Of a stretch of 36,538 bases of DNA, positions 7,867 to 17,471 are shown piece by piece. The notes under the pieces are model-generated. The model was not told where the DNA came from. It did no database searches and saw only the letters and a list, made by a program, of their open reading frames with translations. Position 1 is the first letter of the stretch. Each line of letters starts with the position of its first letter. The position numbers were made by a program, and so were the translations under genes. The stretch is from NORP240 sp942492445 (GTDB lineage Bacteria > Pseudomonadota > Gammaproteobacteria > Pseudomonadales > Pseudohongiellaceae), in contig CALOEW010000023.1 in NCBI GenBank assembly GCA_942492445.1, positions 1 through 36,538 of the forward strand. The letters are read 5' to 3'.

Positions 7867-8874
7867 ATGGTCAACTCCAAGCGAAATTCCTGGTTTTCCG
7901 AGCGGATGGAAAGCTGGTCTGAACGACGGAATCCCCCTGCCGACAGTGCCGTTCTCAATCGCAAAAATATCCTTATCCTTCCCACAACCCAGGGGCTGCT
8001 GTTTCTGCTGGCGGCAACGATTGTGTTTCTGGCCTCGATCAATTACGAAAACAGTCTTGCTTTCGGCCTGGCTTTTTTCATGTTCAGCCTGTTCATTGTG
8101 TCCATGTTCCACGGATTCAACAATGTCAACGGATTGCAGTTGACGGGGCAACCTGCCAATCCGGTATTCTGCGGGGAAGACGCTGCGTTTCAGGTGTTGT
8201 TGAGTCGCCAGGGAAAGCGTAAGTACGAGGCCCTGGAGCTTTACTTCCAGAGTTCACCGGTCAGCAAGGCGAACCTGATTGTCTACAACGAAGAAAAGCT
8301 GTCTGTGTTCAGCCGCACTGGCGTGCGCGGCCTGTACCCGGCGCCCAGGCTGTATATCCGCAGCCGGTTTCCTACCGGGTTATTCACTGCCTGGTCGGTA
8401 GTGAACCTGAAAATGCAGTGCCTGGTTTACCCCAGACCTGCAGCCGTTTCCATGTCCCAGGTTCTGAACAGCAGTAACAGTAACCAGGAGACGGCGCTGG
8501 TGCGGGAGGGAACCGAGGATTTTTACGGATTTCGCAGCTTCACACCCGGAGATTCCTTGCGGCAGGTGGCATGGAAAAACGTGGCCCGGGGGCAGGGCAT
8601 GATGGTCAAACAGTTCGTCGACTACCTTGACGAGCGTCTGCTGCTGGACTGGGACATGTTTTACGGTTTTAGCGACGAGGACCGCTTGTCACGACTGTGC
8701 TATTGCGTGCTGAGGCTGTCAGCCTCGGACAGCAGTTACGGGTTGCGCCTGCCAGGTGTGGAAATTCCCCCGGATTCCGGTCCGCAGCACAAGTTGAGAG
8801 TGTTGCAGTGCCTGGCGCTGTACGGGAAATCCGACCTCAGGAACCCGGCACCGGGCCGAACGGGGGAGGGCTAG
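7867..8874 (+). CDS. DUF58 domain membrane protein
   Basis: A 335-residue protein with two N-terminal membrane helices (LLFLLAATIVFLASI and LAFGLAFFMFSLFIVSMFHG) and a C-terminal DUF58 domain. The conserved core is GTEDFYGFRSFTPGDSLRQV followed by AWKNVARGQGMMVKQF, near residues 214-243. DUF58 has a von Willebrand-like fold and is the regular partner of MoxR ATPases; its biochemical role is not settled. The gene lies 51 bases after moxR and its TAG (8872-8874) is followed two bases later by the GTG start of the transglutaminase gene, so the three are co-transcribed. No frame break is seen. Confidence 0.88.
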   Translation: MVNSKRNSWFSERMESWSERRNPPADSAVLNRKNILILPTTQGLLFLLAATIVFLASINYENSLAFGLAFFMFSLFIVSMFHGFNNVNGLQLTGQPANPVFCGEDAAFQVLLSRQGKRKYEALELYFQSSPVSKANLIVYNEEKLSVFSRTGVRGLYPAPRLYIRSRFPTGLFTAWSVVNLKMQCLVYPRPAAVSMSQVLNSSNSNQETALVREGTEDFYGFRSFTPGDSLRQVAWKNVARGQGMMVKQFVDYLDERLLLDWDMFYGFSDEDRLSRLCYCVLRLSASDSSYGLRLPGVEIPPDSGPQHKLRVLQCLALYGKSDLRNPAPGRTGEG

Positions 8875-8876
8875 GA

Positions 8877-10932
8877 GTGGATATCACTTACCAGATTCCC
8901 CGCCGCAGCCTGATCTGGGTGCTGAGCGCTGTTGTCATGGCTCTCGCGCCCCATGCCTTGCGTTTACCGATGTGGATAAGCGTTGTGGCGACCGCCTGCA
9001 TCCTATGGCGAATCCTCATCTTTCTTGGCAAGCTGGATTATCCGGGTAAAGTGGTGCGTGTTGTGGTGGTCCTGTTTATCCTGGCGGGTTCCGCTTCCCA
9101 GTTGCGTTCACTGGAGATCGGCCTCGATGTGGCTGCCAGTCTGCTGGCTCTGGGATTTATCTTCAAACTGGTGGAGATGCAGAGTAAACGTGACATCTAT
9201 GTAGTGCTGACCCTGTGTTTCATCATGGCACTGGTCTCATTGATCTATTCCCAGAGCATGGTGACTACCATGTACCTGACCTTGATGGTGATCGTCATCA
9301 TCGGCAGCATGGTGTCCGTAAACCGGACAGCGCCAGGTTGGCAAACGGCCCGCCACCCTGGGAGTGGCGGTGAAAATCACTGCCCAGAGTCTGCCGTTGA
9401 TGATTGTCCTGTTTCTGGTCTTCCCGCGTATCGGACCATTGTGGGGAGTGCCGGCCCAGTCGACTTCCACCACCGGTGTGTCGGAAGTGATGTCACCCGG
9501 CGACATCAGTCAGCTGGCCCAGTCCACTGACCTGGCTTTTCGGGTTACCTTTGAAAACGGGCCGCCGCCATTGCACGAAAACCTTTACTGGCGTGGTCTG
9601 GTGCTCGACTATTTCGATGGGTCCACCTGGAGTCGCCTGGGGCGCTCGGCGCTGGCCCAGGCGGTAGCCAATGCCCCCATGGAAATCGACTATCAGGACC
9701 GGCTGCAGGTGGAAGGTACACCCATCATTTACAATGTCATTATGGAGCCTTCGCAGCAGCGCTGGATTTACGGCCTGCATCTCGCCGAGCCTCAGACCTC
9801 GGAGATAACCAGGGGGCGAAACTTCGAACTCGTAAATCGGGTCGAAATCAATCAGCGGTACAGCTATGACCTGCTCTCCTATCGAAATAATCAGACCGAT
9901 CTGCTGCTGCTGAACAGCACTCGCAGACGTGCCCTGTCATTGCCCCAGGGAGGTAATCCCCGCAGTCGGGAGCTGGCCGCGTCATTGCGTGCCGGTGTCG
10001 AATCCGACCGGGATTACGTCTATGCGGTCCTCGCCAGTTTCCAGCAGCAGTTTCGTTACACTCTCAGACCCCCGCTGTTGGGTGCGGAACGTATTGACGA
10101 TTTCCTGTTCAATACCCGTGCCGGGTACTGCGAGCACTTTGCCAGCGCCTTTACTTTCATGATGCGGGCAGCTGGTGTGCCGGCCCGGGTTGTGGTCGGC
10201 TATCACGGCGGTGAATATAACCGCTTTGAAGATTACACCATGGTTTATCAGTACAATGCCCACGCCTGGTCGGAAGTCTGGCTTGAGGGAGAAGGCTGGG
10301 TCCGTTTCGATCCCACTGCAATCGTTGCGCCGGCTCGCATATCCGAAGGATTTGAAGCCGCCCTGGCTGACGATCCCGATTTTCTGACTGATTCCCGGTT
10401 CTCACTGGCCCGGTTCCGGGGCGCCGGGTGGCTGAACACAATGCGATTGCGCCTGGATGCAATCGAGTACCTGTGGAACAGGCGCGTGGTAAGTTACAGC
10501 ATGGATCGGCAGACCGCTTTTTTCCAGAAATGGTTTGGAACGACAAGCAGGACCGGGGTGCTGATTGTGCTGGGGCTGTCCTGCCTGTTGAGCACCGCCC
10601 TGATAGCCCTGCTGGTGATCAGGCGGGCTTCCCCTGCTGCCACTCGTCAGATCGATCGTCTCTACCGCGAGTATTGCCGGCAGCTGGAGCGCATCGGGCT
10701 GGCCCGAAAGGCGGGCGAAGGTCCGCTTGATTATTACCGGCGTGTCGCCGAACAGCGTCCTGATCTCGACCCGGCTGTGGCTCGAATTACCCGCCTTTAC
10801 ATGGAAATCGCCTATCAGCCGGAGGACGACTCAGGCAGGCGCGGCAGTACCGAAGACCTGAAGCGGACGCTGCGTGAGTTCAGGAGCAGGCTCGGTAGGA
10901 AACCCCGCTTTCGTGCCGGTGCGGCGGGTTGA
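8877..10932 (+). CDS. tgpA: TgpA-type membrane protein with periplasmic transglutaminase-like domain (one frameshift)
   Basis: GTG 8877, two bases after the DUF58 stop, begins MDITYQIPRRSLIWVLSAVV. Several membrane helices follow (DUF3488 region, e.g. VVRVVVVLFILAGSASQLRS and LTLCFIMALVSLIYSQ). The frame shifts by one base around 9320-9345, after which ITAQSLPLMIVLFLVFPRIG continues. The transglutaminase-like core has its triad in AGYCEHFASAF (Cys codon 10129-10131), YNAHAWSEVW (His 10261-10263) and WVRFDPTAIV (Asp 10309-10311). A further helix (VLIVLGLSCLLSTALIALLV) and a cytoplasmic tail (DUF4129-like) end the protein at about 684 residues. P. aeruginosa TgpA has this architecture and is essential there; the substrate is unknown. 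The single break looks like a sequencing indel, since both halves are intact. Confidence 0.85.
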
Positions 10933-10983
10933 TGAGTCAGCTTGCGGGAGAATCCGGACGCTACAGGCTTTGTTCAGGCTGAC

Positions 10984-11340
10984 CTATCCGCCGGCGAGTT
11001 TCGCCTGGAAACCTTCGCCGGCCAGGTATTGCCGTATTTTTTCCCGTTGATTGCCCTGGATCTCTATACTGGTCTGGTTGACGGTGCCACCACATCCGCA
11101 ATGTTTTTTCAGGGCCGAAGCCATCCGTTGCAATTCAAGTTGGTTCAGCGGAAGACCCTTGATGATTGTGACCTCTCTGCCGCCGCGTCCTTTGCGTTCC
11201 CGCCAGATGGTGATTGGCAGCGCCGACGGCTGGTGCTCTTTGCTCAACAGTCTGCACCGGCAGCCCGCTGCCGGCTGTCCACAGGACGGGCAAAGGCGAC
11301 CGGACTCGGTGGAATAAACGGAGCGGGAAGTTTTCTCCAT
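10984..11340 (-). CDS. yciH: SUI1/eIF1-like translation factor YciH
   Basis: The protein starts at ATG 11340 (MEKTSRSVYSTESGRLCPSC) and has 118 residues. A short N-terminal region with four Cys (LCPSC...GCRC), which E. coli YciH lacks, precedes the SUI1 domain: REVTIIKGLPLNQLELQRMA, ASALKKHCGCGGTVNQTSIE, IQGNQREKIRQYLAGEGFQ, ending KLAGG as in E. coli. YciH is the bacterial relative of eukaryotic eIF1 and affects fidelity of translation initiation in vitro. It lies 20 bases after the batD stop on the same strand, so it is probably the last gene of the bat transcription unit, and it converges on tgpA. A longer frame upstream of the chosen ATG would overlap batD and is not needed. Confidence 0.88.
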   Translation of the reverse strand: MEKTSRSVYSTESGRLCPSCGQPAAGCRCRLLSKEHQPSALPITIWRERKGRGGREVTIIKGLPLNQLELQRMASALKKHCGCGGTVNQTSIEIQGNQREKIRQYLAGEGFQAKLAGG

Positions 11341-11360
11341 GTGGCAGCGGCGAGAGCTTT

Positions 11361-13121
11361 TCAGGTCCGATAAAGAGGCGGCAGACTGTACGGTTCGGTG
11401 CGTCGGGCTTCCCGGGAAATATCCTGCTTCAATCGCCGCATTGCAATCAACTGCTGCTCCACCCCGGCACTGTCGATCCTGGTTTCTGTGGTGCTGTTGT
11501 AAAGGGCCGACTGTACTGTCACGCAGAAGCGGCTCAGCGGCGAGCCCGCGGACAACCGGATGATATCGTCCATGCTGCGGATCGGGGCGGGAGTGTAAAA
11601 GTGGGTTGCCCACGTCAGCAGAGCCGCCCTGATACTGACGGGATCACCGTCGCGTAAACTGTTCAGCAGGGCACCGAAGGCGATGCGCTCGTTGTTTTCC
11701 GGTTTGCGGGAATCGCTGATGCGCTGCACCCAGGCCCTGATCAGGGCGCCCGGATCGATATTGAAACTGCGAATCACAAGCAGATAGATGCTGGCGAGCA
11801 CAACCAGCACGGCCGCGCCGATAAACAGATTGAACCAGACAACCGGGATATTGATCAGTGAGCCTTCGTTCTGTGCGTCTATCATCTCCTGGTCCAGCAG
11901 CGGCGCAGCGGTTTCGCTTTCCAGCACTTCACCCCCGTCATCCACCAGCTGCTCTGCCGGCAGGTCGCCTTCAATGGTAGCGATACTCAGGCGTGAAGCC
12001 GGAATCGTGGCGTAACGCAGTGTGTCATTTTCGATGTCCCACCAGGGAACGGAGAGTTCGGGAATTTCCACAACACCCGCCCGGGTGGGAACGAAAGCCG
12101 TGGACTCGGTACGGGTGCCGACGATCTCCCCGTCGACAAAACTGCGATCGATTTCCGCCGGCTCGGCGTACAGGTTGGCACCTTCTACCTGTTCGGGGCT
12201 GAACGGCGGCAACATGGCCCCGTCAAGGCCTTCGGCAACCAGGTTGACGGTCCGGGTGACTGTCTGGCCTACCTGGAGATTGCTGATATCCTGATCCCAG
12301 GATTCCTCAATGGTGACATTGCCGGAGGGGAGCCAGGTACCCAGCCCCTGTGCCGATGCGGGACGTTCCTTAACGTCGACGGTACTGCCCTCGATGTAGG
12401 CAGTCACGCGTTGGGTGTTGAGATTGCGAAATACGAAATTGCTGGAACCATCGGTGACTTCGCCGCGGAAAAGAATATCCGGAATTTCCAGCGGACCGCT
12501 GCGCTGGGGGAAGATCACGTAGCGCATTTCGTACACGCCGTAACGGACCCCGTCGATCAATCGTTCATACTGATTCGGAGAGCCGATAAGCTGAATGACT
12601 GTGTCGGGCATTTCGAGCTCGGTAAACTGAGGATTACGGATGCCGCTTATGGTGTAGAACAGCCGGATTGTAAACAGCAGCTGTTCCTGCACGAAAACAC
12701 TTTCCTTGTTGACCTCGGTTTCCAGATACAACTCGTTGTCACCCTGATTGGAGTTCGGGCCACGGTCCACAACGGTGAGAGCAATCGGATCGGTCAGCTC
12801 GGAACCCACCTGTATTGGAGGAATTTCAATTTCTCCTTCGCGGGTGGGAAACAGGGTGATGACGTAGTCGGTCCAGGATTCAACCTGATTGTTGATACTG
12901 CGGATCTGCTGCGAGGTGCGCGAGGACAGGACATCAAAATCCTCTCGCAGCGGCGACAGGTCGGGCTGGGCATTCTGCTGCTGGAAAACCCTGATTGTCA
13001 GCTGCACCGTATCGCCACGGGCGACCTCGTTTCTGTCCACACTGATTTCAACATTCTGGGCGCTGACGTAGAGTGGAATCAACAGCAGTGCGGCGACAAT
13101 GAACCGTAAGGCGTTTACCAT
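11361..13121 (-). CDS. batD: BatD family protein (oxygen tolerance)
   Basis: A 586-residue protein with an N-terminal signal peptide (ALRFIVAALLLIPLYVSAQ), a long periplasmic beta-rich part beginning VEISVDRNEVARGDTVQLTI, and one membrane helix near residue 430 (FNLFIGAAVLVVLASIYLLV) before a cytoplasmic tail. The order and length fit BatD, named for Bacteroides aerotolerance. The Bat proteins are thought to form an envelope complex driven by the MoxR ATPase, with no agreed biochemical activity. The ATG at 13121 overlaps the stop of batB (13115-13117) by seven bases, indicating coupled translation. The frame is intact throughout. Confidence 0.88.
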   Translation of the reverse strand: MVNALRFIVAALLLIPLYVSAQNVEISVDRNEVARGDTVQLTIRVFQQQNAQPDLSPLREDFDVLSSRTSQQIRSINNQVESWTDYVITLFPTREGEIEIPPIQVGSELTDPIALTVVDRGPNSNQGDNELYLETEVNKESVFVQEQLLFTIRLFYTISGIRNPQFTELEMPDTVIQLIGSPNQYERLIDGVRYGVYEMRYVIFPQRSGPLEIPDILFRGEVTDGSSNFVFRNLNTQRVTAYIEGSTVDVKERPASAQGLGTWLPSGNVTIEESWDQDISNLQVGQTVTRTVNLVAEGLDGAMLPPFSPEQVEGANLYAEPAEIDRSFVDGEIVGTRTESTAFVPTRAGVVEIPELSVPWWDIENDTLRYATIPASRLSIATIEGDLPAEQLVDDGGEVLESETAAPLLDQEMIDAQNEGSLINIPVVWFNLFIGAAVLVVLASIYLLVIRSFNIDPGALIRAWVQRISDSRKPENNERIAFGALLNSLRDGDPVSIRAALLTWATHFYTPAPIRSMDDIIRLSAGSPLSRFCVTVQSALYNSTTETRIDSAGVEQQLIAMRRLKQDISREARRTEPYSLPPLYRT

Positions 13122-14887
13122 ATCTGCTCCCCGGAACGCAGGTTGTTCGCGGTACCATCCAACTGCCGTTGGCGGTACTCGTAGCGGAATTTGCGCTGCA
13201 ACAGTTCGCCAGGATCATCCTCGATCCGTCGCAGCCACTGCTCCAGGGATTGTTGTTCCTCGAACTCCTCGTTGGATTCATCGCTGGGCGTGTTCTGCTC
13301 ACTGTTACTTTCGGAACTCTCCTGCTCCTCGGGCTGTTGCTGCTGCTGTTGCTGTTGTTCCTGATCCTGATTGCCTTCCTGGCTTTCCTGCTCCTGCTGA
13401 TCGCTGTTTTCCTGGTTTTCCTGTTCCTGTTCTGACCCGTCCTGCTGTTGCTCGTCGCTGCTGTCTCCGTCGGATTCGCCCTCCTGGCTCTCCTGTTCCT
13501 CCAGTAACTGTTCGATAATCTCCCTGTTATGAATGGCGTCGGCGTGATCCGGCTGCAGCTCCAGAGTCTGGTCATAGGCGGCGATGGCTTCCGCGTAGTT
13601 GCCGCTGAGGGCCAGGGCATTGCCGCGGTTGTAATGGCCATCAGCGCTGATGTCACTGCTGTAAGCGGCTATGGCGGACTCGTAGTTTTCCGAACGGTAC
13701 AGGGCGGTGCCCTGCCAGTTCTGATTTTCAAACAGCACCGCGGCATCCTGATAGTTCTCAGATTCCATGGCGGCGGCACCCTGTTGATCGGGAGTCTGCC
13801 ACAGATCTTTCCACTCCCAGGCGAGGGCCTGGCGGGTGGGCGTCAGGGTTCCCGCCAATGTGAACAGCAGGGCGAAACCGAAGAGCCAGCCGCGCCGAAA
13901 GCTGAGGGCTGCAACAGGCAGGATAAGGATCATCAGCCAGGGGCCGGCTTCGTACCAGATATCGAATTCTTCTTCCACTTCGCTGAGGTTTTCATCGAAG
14001 AACGGTGAATCGGCCAGCAGGTAGTTGATGTCCGCATTGGACAGCTGGATGTCGTGATAGCGCCCGCCGGTGCGGTTGGCCAGGGACTGCAGGACGTTAC
14101 GGTTCAGGGTCGGAACCACCATTTCGCCGTTTGCATCGGTCAGAAACCCGCCGTCGCTGGTGCGAATCGGTGCTCCTTCCTCGGTGCCTACGCCCATGAC
14201 CAGCAATTCGTAATCGGTTTCACCCAGCTGCTCGGCGAGCGCCTGTTCTTCGGCAAACCCGGCTATTCCATCGGTAATCAACAGGATTCTGCCACGACTG
14301 GCTTCCACGTCGTTGAGCAGAGTCGTGGCTATTTCCAGGGCCGCGCCCGGGTTGCTGCCGAACAGCGGCATGATGTTGGGTGACAGGGAGGGAACCAGGG
14401 CGGTTATGGTAACGGTGTCATCGGTCAGGGGGGTGACCGCGTGGGCATCTCCGGCGTACACGACCAGGGCGGTCTGACCCTCATCGCGCTGGTCGAGGAT
14501 ATCCCGCAACTTGCGTTTGGCCAGGTCGAGGCGATTGGGCATGTGATCCGGTGCGAACATGGAGAGAGACAGGTCCAGCACGATAACCAGGGCGTCCTCC
14601 CGTTGCTGCACCGGTTGTGGCAGTTTCTCCCAGACCGGGCCGGAAAGAGCGACCACGGTCAGTGTCCAGACCACCGCCAGCAGCGCCAGGGGCGTGTGCT
14701 GGGCCGCGCTCTTACTGCGATCCAGGAGAAATGGCAGCAGCGACTTGTCGATAGCCCGGTCCCATGCCGATACCGACGTATTGATGCGTAACAGGGCCAG
14801 CAGAAACAGGGCGACCGGAATCAGTGCCAGCAGCCACAGGGGGCGCAGAAAATGGAAATCCTGCCAGTTGGGTAGCATAAGTTCCAT
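13115..14887 (-). CDS. batB: BatB/BatC-type VWA plus TPR protein with Gln/Glu-rich tail
   Basis: A 590-residue protein. Two N-terminal membrane helices (about residues 15-35 and 64-82) precede a von Willebrand A domain with the metal-site motif DLSLSM at 105-110 (VIVLDLSLSMFAPDHMPNRL). A further membrane helix (PWLMILILPVAALSF) leads to TPR repeats (AAAMESENYQDAAVLFENQ, GHYNRGNALALSGNYAEAIA) around residues 370-460. Residues 463-528 are a strongly acidic Gln/Glu/Ser tract including a run of eight Gln. In many genomes the VWA and TPR parts are separate genes (batB and batC); here they are one. The ATG overlaps the batA stop as ATGA. Confidence 0.88.
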   Translation of the reverse strand: MELMLPNWQDFHFLRPLWLLALIPVALFLLALLRINTSVSAWDRAIDKSLLPFLLDRSKSAAQHTPLALLAVVWTLTVVALSGPVWEKLPQPVQQREDALVIVLDLSLSMFAPDHMPNRLDLAKRKLRDILDQRDEGQTALVVYAGDAHAVTPLTDDTVTITALVPSLSPNIMPLFGSNPGAALEIATTLLNDVEASRGRILLITDGIAGFAEEQALAEQLGETDYELLVMGVGTEEGAPIRTSDGGFLTDANGEMVVPTLNRNVLQSLANRTGGRYHDIQLSNADINYLLADSPFFDENLSEVEEEFDIWYEAGPWLMILILPVAALSFRRGWLFGFALLFTLAGTLTPTRQALAWEWKDLWQTPDQQGAAAMESENYQDAAVLFENQNWQGTALYRSENYESAIAAYSSDISADGHYNRGNALALSGNYAEAIAAYDQTLELQPDHADAIHNREIIEQLLEEQESQEGESDGDSSDEQQQDGSEQEQENQENSDQQEQESQEGNQDQEQQQQQQQQPEEQESSESNSEQNTPSDESNEEFEEQQSLEQWLRRIEDDPGELLQRKFRYEYRQRQLDGTANNLRSGEQIW

Positions 14888-15945
14888 CAGTTACCGCTCC
14901 CCGCTCCGACGCCTTCCGCAGTCGCCTCGACCACAGCCGGCGACTGCCTGCCAAACAGCAATAACCAGGGAATGGAGGCCGCCGCGAGAAAGAAACTGAT
15001 CAACAGCGCAGCACCAAGTGGCCAGAAAAACAGGATCTTGGTGGGCCGATAGGTCTGCTCATCCTGCTCGATGGTCTCAAGTCTGTCCAGTTCCTCGTAA
15101 ATCTCCACCAGGTCGTTGACGTCACGGGCCCGGAAATAGCGTCCTCCGGTAGATTCGGCGATCTGGGTAAGGGTCTCCTCGTCCAATTCGGCAGAGGGAT
15201 TGACTGACCTGGAACCGAAAAACGTCCTTTGCACCACCTGGTCGGCGCCGATGCCGATGGTGTAGATTTTGATGTTTTCAGTCTCGGCCAGCTGGCCCGC
15301 CTGAACCGGCGATACGGAACCGGCGTTGTTGACACCGTCAGTCAACAGCACCAGCACCCGGCTGTTTTCCGGCCGATTACGCAGATGTTTGACACCCAGC
15401 CCGATGGCATCGCCGATGGCGGTGGCGGATTCTTCGATAATGCCGATTTCAGCCTCCTCCAGCAGCGTACCGACGGTGTCGCGATCGAACGTAAGCGGTG
15501 CCTGGACATAGGCATGGGCGGCAAACAGGATCAACCCCAGGCGGTCGCCCTCGCGACGCTCCACGAAATCGCTGACCACCGCCTTGACGACGTCGATGCG
15601 GGAGACCTGCCGGTTTCCCACCAGCATGTCCTGTGCCTCCATGCTGCCGGAGATATCCACCGCCAGCATCAGGTCTCGGCCGGTGGAGGGCAGCTCCACG
15701 GGCTCTCCAAGCCACTGCGGCCGGCTGGCCGCCAGAACCACCAGCAGCCAGATCAGAGTGCAGCAGATCAGGTTCAGCAGCCGGCTGCTGGTAATGGAGT
15801 CTGTGTCGGACTGCAGCCGGGTCAGTTTTTCGAAAAAAGGCACGAACAGGGATGCGTCCTGACGCGGGGCACGGGCCATCAACCTGTAAACCAGCCAGGG
15901 CAGGGGCAGGGCTAGAAAAGCGTAAGGCCAGGTGAACTCGAGCAT
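14887..15945 (-). CDS. batA: BatA-type VWA domain membrane protein
   Basis: A 352-residue membrane protein. An N-terminal helix (FLALPLPWLVYRLMA) and a second helix (LICCTLIWLLVVLAASRPQW) precede a von Willebrand A domain with the complete MIDAS motif DISGS at residues 97-101, a later VLVLLTDGVNNAG and a C-terminal helix (LGAALLISFFLAAASIPWLL). The VWA domain is predicted to face the periplasm or be membrane-bound and to bind a divalent metal. The stop overlaps the batB start by ATGA; upstream, DUF4381 ends at 15956, ten bases away. It is one of the two paired VWA proteins typical of the Bat operon. Confidence 0.9.
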   Translation of the reverse strand: MLEFTWPYAFLALPLPWLVYRLMARAPRQDASLFVPFFEKLTRLQSDTDSITSSRLLNLICCTLIWLLVVLAASRPQWLGEPVELPSTGRDLMLAVDISGSMEAQDMLVGNRQVSRIDVVKAVVSDFVERREGDRLGLILFAAHAYVQAPLTFDRDTVGTLLEEAEIGIIEESATAIGDAIGLGVKHLRNRPENSRVLVLLTDGVNNAGSVSPVQAGQLAETENIKIYTIGIGADQVVQRTFFGSRSVNPSAELDEETLTQIAESTGGRYFRARDVNDLVEIYEELDRLETIEQDEQTYRPTKILFFWPLGAALLISFFLAAASIPWLLLFGRQSPAVVEATAEGVGAGSGN

Positions 15946-15955
15946 AACAGACCTA

Positions 15956-16498
15956 TCAGGCGTGCAGTTTCTCGGGGGATTCCGCCCCGGAACGGTTCAT
16001 GTACAGGCTTACCATCCAGCGTTCCCCGAACTTGTGCAACTGCTCTGCATCGATGTCGCAGCGGGGCTGGAAGCGACCTTCAGCCAGTGCATTGGCAATT
16101 TCTTCGGTCATCAGCGAAGAGTCACCTTTTTTCCGGATAAAATCAACCCAGGCCCGACCGCTGAGGCTGGCTACATTGTGGTGTGGAAAGTGCCACAGCG
16201 CAACCCGGCGCAATACGGCATTGAGCTGGTTGAGGAACAGCAGACGTGCCCTGTCGGCCTGCTGGGCGTCATTGTTCCGGTCAGCCTGGAAGGTGTCGTA
16301 GACCCGGTCCAGTTCCTGCAGTGCAAAGGCACAGATCCGCCGCTGCCGTCTGCTCTGCATCAGCCTGGCCACCAGCAAGCCCAGCACGATCAGGAGTGCC
16401 AGCGCCACCAGCCACCAGCCAGGAGCCGGAGGCCAGAAGGAAACCGGCTCGGGCAGGTGGATGTCGGCCAGCTGCTCTAGGAGTTCTGCACTATCCAT
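15956..16498 (-). CDS. DUF4381 domain membrane protein
   Basis: A 180-residue protein with one membrane helix (WWLVALALLIVLGLLVARLM) after a short proline- and tryptophan-rich leader (PVSFWPPAPGWW). A soluble cytoplasmic part follows, containing LFLNQLNAVLRRVALWHFP and WVDFIRKKGDSSLM. This matches the DUF4381 family, found between DUF58 and the VWA genes in gammaproteobacterial Bat operons. Role unknown. Its start overlaps the end of the DUF58 gene (16477) by 22 bases, so translation is probably coupled. Confidence 0.85.
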   Translation of the reverse strand: MDSAELLEQLADIHLPEPVSFWPPAPGWWLVALALLIVLGLLVARLMQSRRQRRICAFALQELDRVYDTFQADRNNDAQQADRARLLFLNQLNAVLRRVALWHFPHHNVASLSGRAWVDFIRKKGDSSLMTEEIANALAEGRFQPRCDIDAEQLHKFGERWMVSLYMNRSGAESPEKLHA

Positions 16499-17454
16499 TG
16501 TCTTATCTGTTCGACCGTGGGTTGATTGGTTTTAAGTCTGAGCATCGGAATCTTCAGTTGATCCAGTTCGCCGGTGAGGGTTTCCATGCGCTCCCGGAAC
16601 AGGTCCTGATAGCGCTCCCGGATCCGGTGGTTGAAGGTGTTCAGGGCACCCCGGCGCCGGCCGTCGGTTATGCTGTAATAGCCGGGGACCGGCAGGACTT
16701 CCTCGAGGGGGTCGGAAACGAAAACACAGACTACGTTGTTGTGGCGGGATAATTGATACAGGTATTGCAGAGCCCGGTCATCCAGCGTGGCAAAATCTGA
16801 AACGATATACAGAGTACTGCCGGGCTTGGTTATGCGCCGGATCTGCCCCAGTGCATAGGCCAGCCCTGATTCGAAGCCGGGATCGACGGGGGTTGTGTCA
16901 TCGTGGCTGCGGTTCTGAAGACGCTGGTTGTACTGGTAGACCAGGTTGAGCAGGTGCAGCGCCGAACGCCGGCTGCGCCTCGGGCGCACCAGGTTGGCGT
17001 TACGCTCCGAGAAAACCAGGCCTCCCACCCGGTCGCCATTGTCAATGGCCAGCCAGCAGAACAGGGCGGCCACCTGGGCGGCAATTACCGATTTGAAGGC
17101 CACCTGGCTGCCGAAAAACATGTTGCTTGACTGGTCAACCGCAATAATAACCGGTCGTTCACGTTCCTCCCGGAATACCTTGGTGAATGGCCGGCCGGTA
17201 CGGGCTGTAACCCGCCAGTCGATGAGGCGGATATCGTCGCCCTGCTGGTAGGGGCGGAATTCCTCGAAATCGATCCCCCGACCACGCATTTTGGACAGGT
17301 GCAACCCGGAGATCCCGGCGATAGAGCGGGTATGGGCCATGTACTCAAGAGTCTTGGCCGCATAACGCTGAATCAGCAGGTCCTCAAGTTCGACAACCGC
17401 GCCTTTGCACTGGTAGCGACTGTGCAATGAATCCAGTTGCAATGCCATGGGCAT
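16477..17454 (-). CDS. DUF58 domain protein (Bat operon)
   Basis: A 325-residue soluble DUF58 protein. Unlike the one at 7867-8874 it has no N-terminal membrane helices. The family core GIDFEEFRPYQQGDDIRLID followed by WRVTARTGRPFTKVFREE is near residues 60-97, and the VWA-like strand with VIIAVDQSSNMFFGSQ follows. It lies 17 bases after the MoxR stop and directly before DUF4381, the standard order in Bat operons, where it is presumed to be the MoxR partner. The frame is complete. Confidence 0.88.
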   Translation of the reverse strand: MPMALQLDSLHSRYQCKGAVVELEDLLIQRYAAKTLEYMAHTRSIAGISGLHLSKMRGRGIDFEEFRPYQQGDDIRLIDWRVTARTGRPFTKVFREERERPVIIAVDQSSNMFFGSQVAFKSVIAAQVAALFCWLAIDNGDRVGGLVFSERNANLVRPRRSRRSALHLLNLVYQYNQRLQNRSHDDTTPVDPGFESGLAYALGQIRRITKPGSTLYIVSDFATLDDRALQYLYQLSRHNNVVCVFVSDPLEEVLPVPGYYSITDGRRRGALNTFNHRIRERYQDLFRERMETLTGELDQLKIPMLRLKTNQPTVEQIRQWIVQNS

Positions 17455-17471
17455 GATGGGAATCCCCTGGC

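Noticed and set aside
9320..9345. Programmed ribosomal frameshift in tgpA
   Set aside because: No slippery heptamer with downstream structure is evident, and similar small shifts occur in many unrelated genes of the window, so indel error is simpler.
10935..10983. Terminator between tgpA and yciH
   Set aside because: GTCAGC and GCTGAC can pair but are far apart and there is no T-run; too weak to call.
12411..13109. A 232-codon open frame on the plus strand
   Set aside because: Antisense to batD, which has a signal peptide, the correct length and operon context.
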